A stretch of DNA of 64,000 nucleotides from Halomonas fontilapidosi (GCF_014192285.1 NZ_JACHXQ010000012.1:32585-96584), one strand, 5' to 3'. Shown: positions 1 to 12,310, numbered from the stretch's first letter. The notes: generated from the letters alone by a model not told the origin. Translations and numbers: made by a program.

Positions 1-501
1 ATCGGCCGTCTGCAGCTGGATGCTACCTTCAGCCCCGTGCGTCGAGTTTCCTACAGCGTCGAAGCTGCGCGTGTCGAACAGCGCACCGACCTCGACAAGC
101 TGATCATCAACCTGGAAACCGACGGCACCCTGGACCCGGAAGAGGCGATCCGTCGCAGCGCGACCATTCTGCAGGAGCAGCTGGCGGCGTTCGTCGACCT
201 GGAGGCCGACAAGGAACAGGAAGTGGTGGAGGAAGAGGATCATATCGATCCTATCCTGCTGCGCCCCGTAGACGATCTCGAGTTGACCGTTCGCAGCGCC
301 AACTGCTTGAAGGCCGAGAACATCTACTACATCGGGGATCTGATCCAGCGCACCGAGGTGGAGCTGCTGAAGACCCCCAATCTCGGCAAGAAGTCCCTGA
401 ATGAGATCAAGGACGTGTTGGCCGCCCGCGGTCTTTCCCTGGGCATGCGGCTGGAGAACTGGCCGCCGGCAAGCCTGAAGGACGACAAGGCCTCCGCGTG
501 A
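1..501 (+). CDS. rpoA: RNA polymerase alpha subunit, C-terminal part (5' truncated by window edge)
   Basis: The reading frame is open from the first base and ends at TGA, giving the last 166 residues of RpoA, the assembly scaffold of RNA polymerase. The visible part holds the end of the N-terminal dimerisation domain ([15 protein letters not shown]), an acidic linker (EEEDHIDP), and the whole alpha-CTD. The alpha-CTD carries the UP-element and activator-contact stretch [12 protein letters not shown] and the [12 protein letters not shown] helix-hairpin-helix. The start lies outside the window. It is followed after 39 bases by rplQ, the usual end of the alpha operon, and both probably share the terminator at 959-991. 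Confidence 0.98.
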   Translation: MGRLQLDATFSPVRRVSYSVEAARVEQRTDLDKLIINLETDGTLDPEEAIRRSATILQEQLAAFVDLEADKEQEVVEEEDHIDPILLRPVDDLELTVRSANCLKAENIYYIGDLIQRTEVELLKTPNLGKKSLNEIKDVLAARGLSLGMRLENWPPASLKDDKASA

Positions 502-540
502 GCCTCGACTCGAGTCCCAGTTTGGTAAGGAATCACAACC

Positions 541-927
541 ATGCGTCATCGTAAGAGTGGTCGTCACCTGAATCGCAACAGCTCGCACCGCCAGGCCATG
601 TTCAAGAACATGTCTGTCTCGCTGGTCGAGCATGAAGTGATCAAGACAACCCTGCCCAAGGCCAAGGAGCTGCGTCGCGTCATCGAGCCGCTGATCACCC
701 TGGCCAAGCAGGATAGCGTTGCCAATCGTCGTCTGGCCTTCAGCCGCACCCGCTCGAAGGAAGCGGTCGGCAAGCTCTTCAACGAGCTGGGGCCGCGTTA
801 CGCCGAGCGTCCGGGCGGTTACGTCCGTATCCTCAAGTGCGGCTACCGCACCGGCGACAACGCCCCCATGGCCTTCGTCGAACTGGTCGACCGTCCGGTC
901 GTCGAGGAAGCCGCCGCCGAGGAGTGA
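541..927 (+). CDS. rplQ: 50S ribosomal protein L17
   Basis: This encodes the 128-residue L17, a large-subunit protein near the peptide exit tunnel. The N-terminus [20 protein letters not shown] and the block [19 protein letters not shown] are diagnostic for bacterial L17, and the length is normal for the family. The ATG is preceded by a TAAGGAAT ribosome-binding site. It directly follows rpoA, as in most proteobacteria, and ends just before a strong intrinsic terminator. Confidence 0.98.
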   Translation: MRHRKSGRHLNRNSSHRQAMFKNMSVSLVEHEVIKTTLPKAKELRRVIEPLITLAKQDSVANRRLAFSRTRSKEAVGKLFNELGPRYAERPGGYVRILKCGYRTGDNAPMAFVELVDRPVVEEAAAEE

Positions 928-958
928 TCCTCGACCGGCCTTCCGCCAGTGGCACGCC

Positions 959-991
959 AAACCGGCTCCTCAAGGGGAGCCGGTTTTTTTA
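959..991 (+). terminator. rho-independent terminator of rpoA-rplQ
   Basis: The arms AAACCGGCTCC and GGAGCCGGTTT form an 11-bp stem with a six-base loop, followed by a run of seven T. It lies 31 bases after the rplQ stop codon. Confidence 0.92.
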
Positions 992-998
992 TTGCAGG

Positions 999-1116
999 TG
1001 CGAGGCACGAGGTTCAGGTTTCAAGGAAGGGCCGGCTTGGGCCTCCTGCGGTGCACGCTGCCTCGCACCTCGCACCTCGCACCTCGCACCTTGCAACTCG
1101 CACCTCGCACCTCGCC
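999..1116. repeat. inverted heptad-repeat element, copy 1
   Basis: Four degenerate heptads (TGCGAGG, CACGAGG, TTCAGGT, TTCAAGG) occupy 999-1026. After a 34-base spacer, eight heptads of the complementary type (CCTCGCA, with variants CCTTGCA, ACTCGCA and CCTCGCC) occupy 1061-1116. The left part is close to the reverse complement of the right, so the element could fold on itself. It fills the gap between the rplQ terminator and the uvrA stop codon. A second element with the same layout lies at 54670-54798. Confidence 0.8.
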
Positions 1117-1117
1117 G

Positions 1118-3979
<2,862 letters not shown>

Positions 3980-4009
3980 TCCCACCTCGCCGGACGCGGC
4001 AAAAGCTCG

Positions 4010-4039
4010 ATTATACGTGGCGGGCTGCGCCGCCGGCAA
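4010..4039 (-). promoter_or_regulatory. sigma-70 promoter of uvrA
   Basis: On the minus strand, TTGCCG (4034-4039) and TATAAT (4010-4015) are separated by 18 bp. The -10 lies about 30 bases upstream of the chosen uvrA start, which supports that start codon. Confidence 0.65.
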
Positions 4040-4139
4040 AGCGCGAGCTGCCATCGGCTTTCCCTGCGCCCCGGCGAGCCGCTAGAATATGCGGTCCACC
4101 TCCGGGCCCGAGGGTCCGTCCACGGAAGTTCGATCCGCC

Positions 4140-5534
4140 ATGCGAAAGGTCTCAGGACTGCTGTTAGCCACCGAGCGTCGTGCCATCACTGGGCTGGCGG
4201 GGCTCTATGCCACGCGCATGCTGGGCCTGTTCATGGTGCTTCCGGTGTTGGCCCTGTATGCCGATGACCTGGCCGGCGCCACGCCGCTGCTGGTCGGTCT
4301 TGCGCTGGGCGTCTACGGCCTCACCCAGGCGCTGCTGCAGATTCCTTTCGGCCTGCTCTCCGATCGCCTGGGGCGCAAGCCGGTGATCGCCGCCGGCCTG
4401 GCGCTGTTCCTGCTTGGCAGCGTGGTGGCCGCCGGCGCCGACACCATCGGCGGAGTGATCCTGGGACGCTGCCTGCAAGGCAGCGGCGCCGTGGCCGCGG
4501 CGATCATGGCGCTGCTCGCCGACCAGACCCGCGAGCAGGTGCGCACGGCCGCCATGGCCACTATCGGGCTCTCCATCGGCGTGGCGTTCGCCGTGGCCAT
4601 GGTGCTCGGCCCCTGGCTGGCCGCAGGCGTCGGCCTGGCCGGCGTCTTCTGGTTCACCGCGGGGCTCGCCCTGCTGGGCATGGTGGTGCTGTGGAAGCTG
4701 GTGCCGCCGGCACCGCGGCGGGTGCGCCACCGGGACGTGGGCATGGATCGCGACCAGCTGCGGGGCATCCTCTCGAGCAGCGAGCTGTGGCGCATGGACG
4801 CCTCGATCTTCGCCCTCCATCTGGTGCTGATGGCGATCTTCGTCGCCGTGCCTTTCCGGCTGGTCGAGGCAGGTATCGCCGTCGAGCGTCATGGCCTTAC
4901 CTACCTGAGCATCATGCTGCTGGCCTTTCTGGTGATGGTGCCGCTGGTGATCATCGCGGAGAAGCGGCGGCGCATGAAGGCCATGTGCCTCTCGGCGATC
5001 ACCGCGATCACCCTGAGCCTGTTCGGGCTGGCCGGTCTCGGCGACGGGTTCCCGGCGCTCTTCGGCTGGCTGCTGCTGTTCTTCGTCGCCTTCAATCTGC
5101 TCGAGGCGACACTGCCCTCGATGCTCAGCAAGCTGGCGCCGGCCGGGGCCAAGGGCACGGCCATGGGGGTCTATTCTACCAGTCAGTTCCTGGGGGCCTT
5201 CCTGGGCGGGGTGCTGGGAGGCGCCCTGGTGCAGCAGTGGGGGTTGCCCGCGGTTTTCATTGGCTGCGGCCTGCTGGGCCTGGCCTGGCTGGCGGTGATG
5301 GCCGGCATGGCGCCCCCTCGCCACCTGACCAGCGAAGTGGTGGCGCTGGACGGCAATGAGCAGGATGATGCGCTGGACACCCTGATGGCGCGATTCGCCG
5401 ACGTCGCCGGGGTGGAAGACGTGCTGGTCGTCCCCGAGGAGCGCCTGGCCTATCTCAAGGTGGATCGCCAGCGTCTCGATGAACAGGCGCTGGCCCGCGT
5501 CACCGGTTCCGGGAATCACCACAGCGGCGCCTGA
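4140..5534 (+). CDS. MFS transporter, YajR type
   Basis: This is a 464-residue major facilitator protein with about twelve hydrophobic segments. Motif A appears as GLLSDRLGRKP after the second segment. The C-terminal 60 or so residues are a soluble ferredoxin-like tail (ALDTLMARFADVAGVEDVLV), resembling the YAM domain of E. coli YajR. It is likely a proton-coupled drug or small-molecule exporter with unknown substrate. I chose the ATG at 4140 because the in-frame ATG at 4089 adds 17 non-membrane residues and sits almost on a TAGAAT -10-like box (4083-4088). The uvrA-MFS-ssb order also occurs in Pseudomonas. Confidence 0.88.
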   Translation: MRKVSGLLLATERRAITGLAGLYATRMLGLFMVLPVLALYADDLAGATPLLVGLALGVYGLTQALLQIPFGLLSDRLGRKPVIAAGLALFLLGSVVAAGADTIGGVILGRCLQGSGAVAAAIMALLADQTREQVRTAAMATIGLSIGVAFAVAMVLGPWLAAGVGLAGVFWFTAGLALLGMVVLWKLVPPAPRRVRHRDVGMDRDQLRGILSSSELWRMDASIFALHLVLMAIFVAVPFRLVEAGIAVERHGLTYLSIMLLAFLVMVPLVIIAEKRRRMKAMCLSAITAITLSLFGLAGLGDGFPALFGWLLLFFVAFNLLEATLPSMLSKLAPAGAKGTAMGVYSTSQFLGAFLGGVLGGALVQQWGLPAVFIGCGLLGLAWLAVMAGMAPPRHLTSEVVALDGNEQDDALDTLMARFADVAGVEDVLVVPEERLAYLKVDRQRLDEQALARVTGSGNHHSGA

Positions 5535-5581
5535 GCCGCGTATGATCCTTACAACGTATTCATGACAGCAAGGAGTCCCTC

Positions 5582-6160
5582 ATGGCCCGCGGCATCAACA
5601 AGGTCATCCTCATTGGCAACCTGGGCCAGGATCCCGAGGTGCGCTTCACGCCCTCCGGCACCGCCGTTGCCAACCTCAACCTGGCCACCACCGATACCTG
5701 GATGGACAGGCAGAGCGGCCAGCGCCAGGAGCGCACCGAATGGCACCGCATCGTGCTGTTTAACAAGACCGCCGAGATCGCCCAGCAGTACCTCAAGAAG
5801 GGCAGCAAGGTCTATATCGAGGGCCGTCTGCAGACCCGCAAGTGGCAGGACCAGAACGGCCAGGACAAGTACAGTACCGAGATCGTTGCCAACGACATGC
5901 AGATGCTCGATTCCCGTGGCGGCGACTTCGGCGGTCAGCAGGGCGGCCAGTACGGCGGTCAGCCTCAGCAGGGTGGTTACGGCAACGCGCCGCAGCAGGG
6001 CGGCAACTATGGTGGTGGTAATCCGGGGGGCGGGCAGCCTCAGCGTCCGGCTCCGCAGCCGGCTCCCCCGCAGCAGGGTGGCGGCCAGCAACAGGGCGGC
6101 AACTATGGCGCGCCGGACCCGGGCAGCTTCGATGATTTCGACGACGAGATTCCGTTCTAG
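5582..6160 (+). CDS. ssb: single-stranded DNA-binding protein
   Basis: SSB coats single-stranded DNA during replication, repair and recombination. The 192-residue protein begins [20 protein letters not shown] and has an OB-fold over the first 110 residues. A long Gly/Gln/Pro-rich disordered linker (about residues 115-180) follows, then the acidic tip DDFDDEIPF that recruits partner proteins. An AGGAG ribosome-binding site precedes the ATG. Confidence 0.97.
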   Translation: MARGINKVILIGNLGQDPEVRFTPSGTAVANLNLATTDTWMDRQSGQRQERTEWHRIVLFNKTAEIAQQYLKKGSKVYIEGRLQTRKWQDQNGQDKYSTEIVANDMQMLDSRGGDFGGQQGGQYGGQPQQGGYGNAPQQGGNYGGGNPGGGQPQRPAPQPAPPQQGGGQQQGGNYGAPDPGSFDDFDDEIPF

Positions 6161-6184
6161 GCAGGCGTCCGCCGAGGAGTTGCC

Positions 6185-7075
6185 GTGAAGCTGCTGATTC
6201 TGGAGGCCGGGCACTGCCTGAGCCTGGCACTGGCTCGCGAGGCCAATCGGCGCAGTGACACCGAGCTCACCATCGAGCCGGGCCTCTCGCCCGACCTTGC
6301 GCTGCTGGAGGAACTGCGCCCGGATGCGCTGGTGATCCCGCCGCTGTCACGGCCGATCACCGCCGAGCCGGCGGCTGTCGTCGCCCATGCCGAGGCGGTG
6401 GAACGCTGCATGGTGGCGTGTCGCGAGTTGGCTATCCCGCTGGTGTGGTGCGTTTCTGACCAGCTCTACGAGGATGGCCTGGATCTCCCCATCGACGAGC
6501 ACGTGATCCCCGAGCCTCGCGACGACAGCCTGAGGCGGCTGATTCGCACCGGCGACCGTATTCGTGCCGAATATCCTCGGCATCTGATCGTGCGTCTGGG
6601 CCCGCTGTTTGCCCTGGATGGCAGCCAGGCCTGGCTGAGCGAGCTGCTCGATACCCTGATGGACGGCGGCGAATTGCGCGCCGAGTCCGACGTGATCCTC
6701 TGCCCGACCTCGGCGGATGCCGTGGCCATGGCGCTGATCGGCATGCTTCAGCAGCAGTACTGTGGGGCCGAGGCCTGGGGCAGCTATCACCTGGCCGGCA
6801 CCGAGCCGGTGAGCGCTTATACCTTTGTCTCCATGGTGCGCACTCAGCTTGCCACGCGGCTCGAGGGGCTGGGCGAACGGGTTGCGCTGGGCGATGCCAA
6901 GGCCCTTAATCATCATCACGACCACCCCCTGCGACGCGTGCTCAACTGTCGTCGGGTGCTGGAGGTGTTTGGCGTCCACCAGAAGCCCTGGCGACTCGAG
7001 GTGGGCCGCATGCTGGACATCTGGTGCCTGGCCCGAGATGACGACAAGCAAGCCGGAGAGGAGATGACACGTTGA
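6185..7075 (+). CDS. RmlD-like NAD(P)-binding epimerase/reductase family protein
   Basis: This 296-residue soluble protein starts at GTG after a GAGGAG site. Sequence style and blocks such as LIVRLGPLFALDGSQAWLSE and GSYHLAGTEPVSAYTFVSMV resemble dTDP-4-dehydrorhamnose reductase (RmlD) family members. The N-terminal MKLLILEAGHCLSLALAREA lacks the usual GxxGxxG dinucleotide loop. There is no convincing YxxxK pair, so enzymatic activity is doubtful. Its stop overlaps the TTG start of plsC, which implies translational coupling and perhaps a link to envelope lipid synthesis. The function is unknown. Confidence 0.7.
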   Translation: MKLLILEAGHCLSLALAREANRRSDTELTIEPGLSPDLALLEELRPDALVIPPLSRPITAEPAAVVAHAEAVERCMVACRELAIPLVWCVSDQLYEDGLDLPIDEHVIPEPRDDSLRRLIRTGDRIRAEYPRHLIVRLGPLFALDGSQAWLSELLDTLMDGGELRAESDVILCPTSADAVAMALIGMLQQQYCGAEAWGSYHLAGTEPVSAYTFVSMVRTQLATRLEGLGERVALGDAKALNHHHDHPLRRVLNCRRVLEVFGVHQKPWRLEVGRMLDIWCLARDDDKQAGEEMTR

Positions 7076-7836
7076 TCAACGTTATCCGCAGCCTGGTCTT
7101 CTATGCCGGCTACTTTCTGGCCATGCTGGTCTGTGGCGTGCTCTTTCTGCCGCCGGCGCCCTTCCTGCCGCTGCGTTCCCGCTATCGCCTGCTCAACCTC
7201 TACAACCACTTCATCATTGCCTGGTTTCGGCTGGCCTGTGGGGTGCGCCATGACTTCCGTGGCCACGAACGGTTGCCCGAGGGCCCTTGCGTCATCCTTG
7301 CCAACCACCAGTCAGAGTGGGAGACCGTCTACCTGCAGCTGCTGCATCCGCCGGTCTGCACGGTGCTCAAGCGGGAGCTGCTGAATATCCCGATCTTCGG
7401 CTGGGGGTTGCGATTGCTGCACCCCATCGCGCTGGATCGCAGCAAGCCTGCTCGTGCCATGAAGCAGGTGCTCACCCAGGGCAAGACCCGCCTCGACGAG
7501 GGGCTCTCGGTGCTGATCTTCCCCGAGGGCACCCGAGTAGCGCCGGGTAACCGGCGACGCTACAACAAGAGCGGCACGGTGATCGCCTGCCGCGCCGGTG
7601 TGCCGGTGGTACCGGTGGCCCACAACGCCGGGGAGCGTTGGCCGGGACGCCACTGGGTCAAGCGCCCGGGGCGTCTGTCGCTGGAGGTCGGCGAGCCCAT
7701 CGAGACGGCCGGCCGCACGTCCGAGGAGGTGATGGCCGAGGTGGAAGCGTGGATCGAGGCGCGGCTGGCCGAGATCTCCGAGGTGCCGCGCCCGGCAACC
7801 GCCGCCCCGCCGATCACCGACAAGCCGTTGGCCTGA
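7072..7836 (+). CDS. plsC: 1-acyl-sn-glycerol-3-phosphate acyltransferase
   Basis: PlsC-type enzymes add the second acyl chain in phosphatidic acid synthesis at the inner membrane. This 254-residue protein has an N-terminal membrane segment (about residues 5-30). The acyltransferase motif is NHQSEWE, the HX4E variant common in beta- and gammaproteobacteria, and the substrate-binding motif is FPEGTR. It starts at TTG overlapping the TGA of the previous gene by three bases (TTGA). It converges on fabB, so three fatty-acid or phospholipid genes sit together here. Confidence 0.9.
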   Translation: MINVIRSLVFYAGYFLAMLVCGVLFLPPAPFLPLRSRYRLLNLYNHFIIAWFRLACGVRHDFRGHERLPEGPCVILANHQSEWETVYLQLLHPPVCTVLKRELLNIPIFGWGLRLLHPIALDRSKPARAMKQVLTQGKTRLDEGLSVLIFPEGTRVAPGNRRRYNKSGTVIACRAGVPVVPVAHNAGERWPGRHWVKRPGRLSLEVGEPIETAGRTSEEVMAEVEAWIEARLAEISEVPRPATAAPPITDKPLA

Positions 7837-7860
7837 CGCTGTCCGCCCCCCGCCACGCAA

Positions 7861-7882
7861 GAGGCGCCCCGTAGGGCGCCTC
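7861..7882. terminator. hairpin between convergent plsC and fabB
   Basis: GAGGCGCCC and GGGCGCCTC form a 9-bp stem with a four-base loop between the two convergent stop codons. The T-tracts are weak on both sides, so it is a possible bidirectional terminator. Confidence 0.6.
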
Positions 7883-7910
7883 CTGTCTTGCGGCCGTGTC
7901 CGATGGATCA

Positions 7911-9128
7911 TCAGTCGCGAAGCTTCTCCAGCACCAGGCAGGCGTTGGTGCCGCCGAAGCCGAAGCTGTTGGAGAGGATGCGATCGATCTTCACGCCGTC
8001 GCGACGCTGAGTGACGATATCGAAGCCGTCGGCCTGTTCGTCGAGGGTCTCGACGTTGGCCGAGGCGGCCACGAAGTCGTTCTCCATCATCAGCAGCGAG
8101 TAGACTGCCTCCTGCACGCCGGTGGCGCCCAGCGAGTGGCCGGTCAGCGACTTGGTCGAGCTCATCGCCGGCGTGGCATTGCCGAAGACCTCGCGGATCG
8201 CCTTGAGCTCGGCCACGTCACCCACCGGCGTGGAGGTGCCGTGGGTGTTGATGTAGTCGATCTTGCCGTCGACGGTGGCCATGGCCTGACGCATGCAGCG
8301 TACGGCCCCCTCGCCGGAAGGCGCGACCATGTCGTGGCCGTCGGAGGTGGCGCCATAGCCGGTCACTTCGGCATAGATCTTCGCGCCGCGTGCCCGGGCG
8401 TGCTCCAACTCCTCGAGCACCAGCATGCCGCCGCCGCCGGCGATGACGAAGCCGTCTCGGGCCTGGTCATAGGGCCGGGAGGCCTTGTCGGGGGTGTCGT
8501 TGTAGTGGGTCGAGAGTGCCCCCATGGCATCGAACAGGCAGGAGAGGGTCCAGTGCTCCTCCTCGCCGCCGCCAGCGAAGACCACGTCCTGCTTGCCCAT
8601 CTGGATCTGCTCCATGGCACTGCCGATGCAGTGGGCCGAGGTGGCGCAGGCCGAGGAGATGGAGTAGTTGACGCCCTTGATCCGGAACGGGGTCGCCAGG
8701 CAGGCCGAGACGGTGCTGCCCATGGTGCGGGTGACCCGGTAGGGCCCCACGCGGCGCAGGCCCTTCTCACGCATCAGGTCGGCGGCCTCCACCTGGTTGG
8801 CACTGGAGGCACCGCCAGAGCCGGCGATCAGCCCGGTACGCTCGCTGGAGACCTGCTCCGGGGCGAGGCCCGCGTCCTCGATGGCCTGGGCCATGGCGAC
8901 ATAGGCATAGGCGGCGGCGTCGCCCATGAAGCGACGCAGCTTGCGGTCGATCAGGGCGTCCAGGTCGATGTCGACGCTGCCGGCTACCTGGCTGCGGAAG
9001 CCTCGCTCGGCGTAGTCCTCCTTGAAGCGAATGCCCGAGCGCCCGCTCCTGAGCGCCTCCAGAACCTGTTGTGCGTCGTTGCCCAGGCAGGACACGATGC
9101 CCAGGCCGGTGACTACCACTCGTCGCAT
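7911..9128 (-). CDS. fabB: 3-oxoacyl-[acyl-carrier-protein] synthase I
   Basis: FabB elongates acyl-ACP and is required for unsaturated fatty acid synthesis. The 405-residue protein shows the Cys-His-His thiolase-fold triad: Cys161 in [11 protein letters not shown], the His in [11 protein letters not shown], and the His in [10 protein letters not shown]. It begins [16 protein letters not shown], and length matches the family. It lies 13 bases after fabA, forming the standard fabA-fabB operon. Confidence 0.97.
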   Translation of the reverse strand: MRRVVVTGLGIVSCLGNDAQQVLEALRSGRSGIRFKEDYAERGFRSQVAGSVDIDLDALIDRKLRRFMGDAAAYAYVAMAQAIEDAGLAPEQVSSERTGLIAGSGGASSANQVEAADLMREKGLRRVGPYRVTRTMGSTVSACLATPFRIKGVNYSISSACATSAHCIGSAMEQIQMGKQDVVFAGGGEEEHWTLSCLFDAMGALSTHYNDTPDKASRPYDQARDGFVIAGGGGMLVLEELEHARARGAKIYAEVTGYGATSDGHDMVAPSGEGAVRCMRQAMATVDGKIDYINTHGTSTPVGDVAELKAIREVFGNATPAMSSTKSLTGHSLGATGVQEAVYSLLMMENDFVAASANVETLDEQADGFDIVTQRRDGVKIDRILSNSFGFGGTNACLVLEKLRD

Positions 9129-9141
9129 GGGAGCCTCCTGT

Positions 9142-9657
9142 TCAGAAATTCGCGGTGGAGGTGAACAGGCCGACGCGCAGGTCGTTGGCCTGGTAGATGT
9201 CGCGGCCGTCGACGGATACGGTGCCGTCGGCCATGCCCAGAATCAGACGCCGGGTGATGATGCGCTTGATGTTGATGCGGTAGGTGACCTTCTGGGCATC
9301 AGGCAGGATCTGGCCACTGAACTTGACCTCGCCACAGCCCAGGGCACGGCCACGACCGGGGTGGCCGAGCCAGCCCAGGTAGAAGCCTACCAGCTGCCAC
9401 ATGGCATCCAGTCCCAGGCAGCCGGGCATCACGGGATCCCCGGGGAAGTGGCAGTCGAAGAACCACAGGTCGGGATGGATATCCAGCTCGGCGATCAGCT
9501 CGCCCTTGCCGTGATCCCCACCTTCCTCGTGGATGTGCATGATGCGATCGAGCATCAGCATGTTGGGGGCCGGCAACTGGGCATTGCCCGGACCGAACAG
9601 CTCGCCGCGTGAGCAGGCCAGCAGTTCTTCGCGATCAAAAGAGTGTTGCTTGGTCAC
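9142..9657 (-). CDS. fabA: 3-hydroxydecanoyl-ACP dehydratase/isomerase
   Basis: FabA dehydrates 3-hydroxydecanoyl-ACP and isomerises trans-2 to cis-3-decenoyl-ACP, the branch point to unsaturated fatty acids. The 171-residue product keeps His70 ([14 protein letters not shown]) and Asp84 (LGLDAMWQL), the catalytic pair in E. coli numbering. I chose the GTG at 9657 ([13 protein letters not shown]). The in-frame ATG at 9783 would add 42 residues with no family resemblance. It is the first gene of fabA-fabB. Confidence 0.96.
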   Translation of the reverse strand: MTKQHSFDREELLACSRGELFGPGNAQLPAPNMLMLDRIMHIHEEGGDHGKGELIAELDIHPDLWFFDCHFPGDPVMPGCLGLDAMWQLVGFYLGWLGHPGRGRALGCGEVKFSGQILPDAQKVTYRINIKRIITRRLILGMADGTVSVDGRDIYQANDLRVGLFTSTANF

Positions 9658-9931
9658 TGAGTCGTTCCGAGAGTCGAGATTATTGTGTGCCGAAAGCGGC
9701 CTGGGCCGCCGGGCGGCTGTGCCTAGTCTACTGTCCACACACAATGAATGCACGCCAACCAGATCCGGCGCCTCGCCATGCATGGTACTGCCTCCAGCAG
9801 AAACGCGACGCGCACGTCGGGTTTGTTATCCGCGAAGAGCGTGCTTTCTGTCGAGGAGCTCTGACCGGGCGGGGGTCAAGCTTCCTGGGTGGCTGCCGAT
9901 AGATCGTTAACGACTCCGACCATGCCAAGGC

Positions 9932-11833
9932 ATGACACTATCCACCCATCGAGCATCAGTTCCCATGTGGCCAGCGTTCTCCCTCAATCGACCCATGCTC
10001 TGGGTGGCACTGTCGGCCTTCTCGGCCAGTATCTGGCTGCCCAGTATTCCCCTGCGCCTGGCGGCGGCGGTCATGGTGGCCCTCGGCCTTGTCGACGCCT
10101 GGCGCCAGGTGCGACTTGAGCACCAAAGATCGCGCCTCGGCGAGGCGGCGCTCTCTCTCTCGGAAGAGGGGGTCATCATTACCGATGCGGCGAATCGCAT
10201 CCAGGCCGTCAATCCGGCCTTCACCCGCATCACCGGCTATCCCCTGGACGAGGTGCGCGGCCTCAATGCCAGTTCGCTCGTGGCGCCTCGGCACGACAAG
10301 ACGTTCTTCGAGAACTACTGGCAGACCCTGCGCACCACGGGCCGTTGGGAAGGAGAAATCTGGAATCGCCGCAAGCAGGGGGATGAGTATCCCGAGTGGC
10401 TGAGAGTTCGCGTCGTCACCGATGAGTCGGGCCAAATTACCCACCATGTCTGCCTGTTCACTGATATCTCCGTTCACAAGGCCCGGGAGCGCGACCTGCA
10501 GAGGATCGGTTTCGAGGACCCGATTACCGGCCTGCCCAACCGTCGGCGACTGCATGACCTGCTGGCTTCCCGCCTGCGGCACTTGCGGGCGGGCGAGAGC
10601 CTGGACCTGGCGTTGATCGATATCGATGGTTTCAAGGAGATCAACGATGGCATCGGGGTTGAGCTCGGTGATCGGCTGCTTGCTGACTTCGGGCAGCGCT
10701 TGGCCGGGCAGGCGGCAGGTGGTGTCGTCGGTCGGCTGGGGGGAGATGAGTTCATGGTGATTCGTACCACCACTCGCAGCGACCACGACAATTGGGTCAA
10801 GGGGCTGCAGAGCCATCTGGGGCAGCCCTTCGAGATCGACCGACACAGCCTGCGATTGGGGCTGACGATCGGCAGCTGTCGCTCACCGGAGGACGGGCGT
10901 CAGTCCGGCGTGCTCTTTCAGCGCCTGGAGTCGGCCTTGTATAGCGCTAAACGCACCGGTCGTAACCTGACTCAGCGTTTCCGGCCCGCCCTCGATGTCC
11001 AGGATAGTCCGCAGCTCGGGTTGCTCAACGATCTCCGTAATGCTCTGGCCGTTGGCGGCCAGCTGGAGTTGTACTACCAGCCACAGTATCGCCTGGAAGA
11101 TGACCGCCTGGCCGGGCTGGAGGCCCTGCTGCGCTGGCGGCACCCCCGCGATGGGATGATCTCTCCCGGCGACTTCATCCCCTTGGCCGAGCGACACGGG
11201 CTGATGGCGACGCTCGGCGACTGGGTGATCGACCAGGCCCTGGCCCAGATGGCGCACTGGCAGCGGATGGAGATGCCGGAGGCTACGGTGTGGATCAATA
11301 TTTCGGCCATGCAACTGTTTCAGGGCGACCTGGAGACGGCGCTGGCATCGGGCCTGGCGCGTCATCGTGTGCCGGCTCGGCTGCTGGGCCTGGAGCTGAC
11401 GGAGTCCGTGCTCCTCGACGAGCGCGCCGGTGATATCGCGCCGCGACTGGAAAAGCTGCGACGGCAGGGGCATGGCATCGCCATCGACGATTTCGGCACC
11501 GGCTATTCCTCGCTGGGTTACCTCAAGCACCTGCCGGTGGACAAGCTCAAGCTTGATCGTGCCTTCATTCACGCTTTGCCTGGTGACCGGGCCGATGCGG
11601 CCATTGTTTGTGCCGTCCTGGCCATGGCGCGGGGGCTCGAGCTGGAGGTGATCGCCGAAGGGGTCGAGACCGAGGCGCAGCGTGATTTTCTGCTCGCCCA
11701 GGGCTGCGCGCAGGTTCAAGGGTTTTTCTATGCCCGGCCCCGGCCGGCGGCTCAGCTGGAAGCGCAGTGGCGGGAACAGGCCTCAGCGGGCCTGTCGGCT
11801 CAGGGCAAGCGGGTTGCCGAGGCGCCGGCTTAG
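9932..11833 (+). CDS. PAS-GGDEF-EAL cyclic-di-GMP signalling protein
   Basis: This 633-residue protein has two short N-terminal membrane segments (about residues 20-60). A PAS domain follows (about 70-185), then GGDEF (about 195-350) and EAL (about 370-615). The GGDEF signature RLGGDEF is intact, but no RxxD inhibitory site lies five residues before it. The EAL domain keeps EALLRW, ELTESVLL, IDDFGTGYSSLGYL, KLKLDRAF and EGVETEAQ, so phosphodiesterase activity is expected. The PAS domain has no LOV-type GRNCRFLQ cysteine motif. The 3' end overlaps the convergent DUF2878 gene by 51 bases. An ATG at 9965 is an alternative start. Confidence 0.93.
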   Translation: MTLSTHRASVPMWPAFSLNRPMLWVALSAFSASIWLPSIPLRLAAAVMVALGLVDAWRQVRLEHQRSRLGEAALSLSEEGVIITDAANRIQAVNPAFTRITGYPLDEVRGLNASSLVAPRHDKTFFENYWQTLRTTGRWEGEIWNRRKQGDEYPEWLRVRVVTDESGQITHHVCLFTDISVHKARERDLQRIGFEDPITGLPNRRRLHDLLASRLRHLRAGESLDLALIDIDGFKEINDGIGVELGDRLLADFGQRLAGQAAGGVVGRLGGDEFMVIRTTTRSDHDNWVKGLQSHLGQPFEIDRHSLRLGLTIGSCRSPEDGRQSGVLFQRLESALYSAKRTGRNLTQRFRPALDVQDSPQLGLLNDLRNALAVGGQLELYYQPQYRLEDDRLAGLEALLRWRHPRDGMISPGDFIPLAERHGLMATLGDWVIDQALAQMAHWQRMEMPEATVWINISAMQLFQGDLETALASGLARHRVPARLLGLELTESVLLDERAGDIAPRLEKLRRQGHGIAIDDFGTGYSSLGYLKHLPVDKLKLDRAFIHALPGDRADAAIVCAVLAMARGLELEVIAEGVETEAQRDFLLAQGCAQVQGFFYARPRPAAQLEAQWREQASAGLSAQGKRVAEAPA

Positions 11834-12310
11834 CGTCAGGCAGATCAGCGCCCAGGTCAGTGCCTCGGCGGGCAGTAGCCAGGGCGCCAGCTCAACCCCG
11901 GCGAGGCTCGCGCCGGCATAGTAGGAGAGCGGTCCGCTGGTGGCGCCACCCAGTACCGCCAACCAGGGATACTGCCAGAGCCAGGCCAGCGAGTGGTGAA
12001 TCAGGGTCGCGAACAGCGGCCAGAGCAGCCACAGCCAGGGCGGCATCCCCCCGAGCAGCGGTAGCCCGTTAGCGAAGTCGAAGCCGCCGGCCAGCGTCAG
12101 GCCGCCGTCGACCACCAGCCCCAGGGCGGCGAAGCCGGCCAGCCAGCGCCACTCGCCGGGACGGGCCAGCCAGGCGAGGTGCAGAGCGATGATCGCCGAG
12201 GCAACCAGCAGACCGATCCGCGAGCCGCCCAGCACGCAAGCGAACCAGCCCGCCTGAAAGGCGGCCAGGTTGACCAGCATCTTCACGGGGCCATCGGGCA
12301 ATGTCGCCAT
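11783..12310 (-). CDS. DUF2878 family membrane protein
   Basis: This 175-residue protein has about five hydrophobic helices. It resembles DUF2878 proteins, which are often encoded next to DUF1365 and cyclopropane fatty acid synthase genes. I chose the ATG at 12310 (MATLPDGPVKMLVNLAAFQAG); the longer frame to 12505 runs through cfa in another frame. It starts 5 bases after the cfa stop and is the last gene of the photolyase/cfa operon. No catalytic motif is recognised. Confidence 0.82.
   Translation of the reverse strand: MATLPDGPVKMLVNLAAFQAGWFACVLGGSRIGLLVASAIIALHLAWLARPGEWRWLAGFAALGLVVDGGLTLAGGFDFANGLPLLGGMPPWLWLLWPLFATLIHHSLAWLWQYPWLAVLGGATSGPLSYYAGASLAGVELAPWLLPAEALTWALICLTLSRRLGNPLALSRQAR

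Noticed and set aside
1061..1116. Tandem arrays here and at 21551 and 54743 as CRISPR
   Set aside because: Units are 7-8 bp and contiguous without spacers, so they are simple tandem repeats.
3980..4139. LexA (SOS) box in the uvrA upstream region
   Set aside because: No CTG-N10-CAG palindrome with an AT-rich centre was found in the gap.
9932..10490. PAS domain of the GGDEF-EAL protein as the LOV light sensor for the neighbouring LitR operon
   Set aside because: The LOV cysteine motif GRNCRFLQ is absent; the corresponding region reads GLNASSLVAP without Cys.
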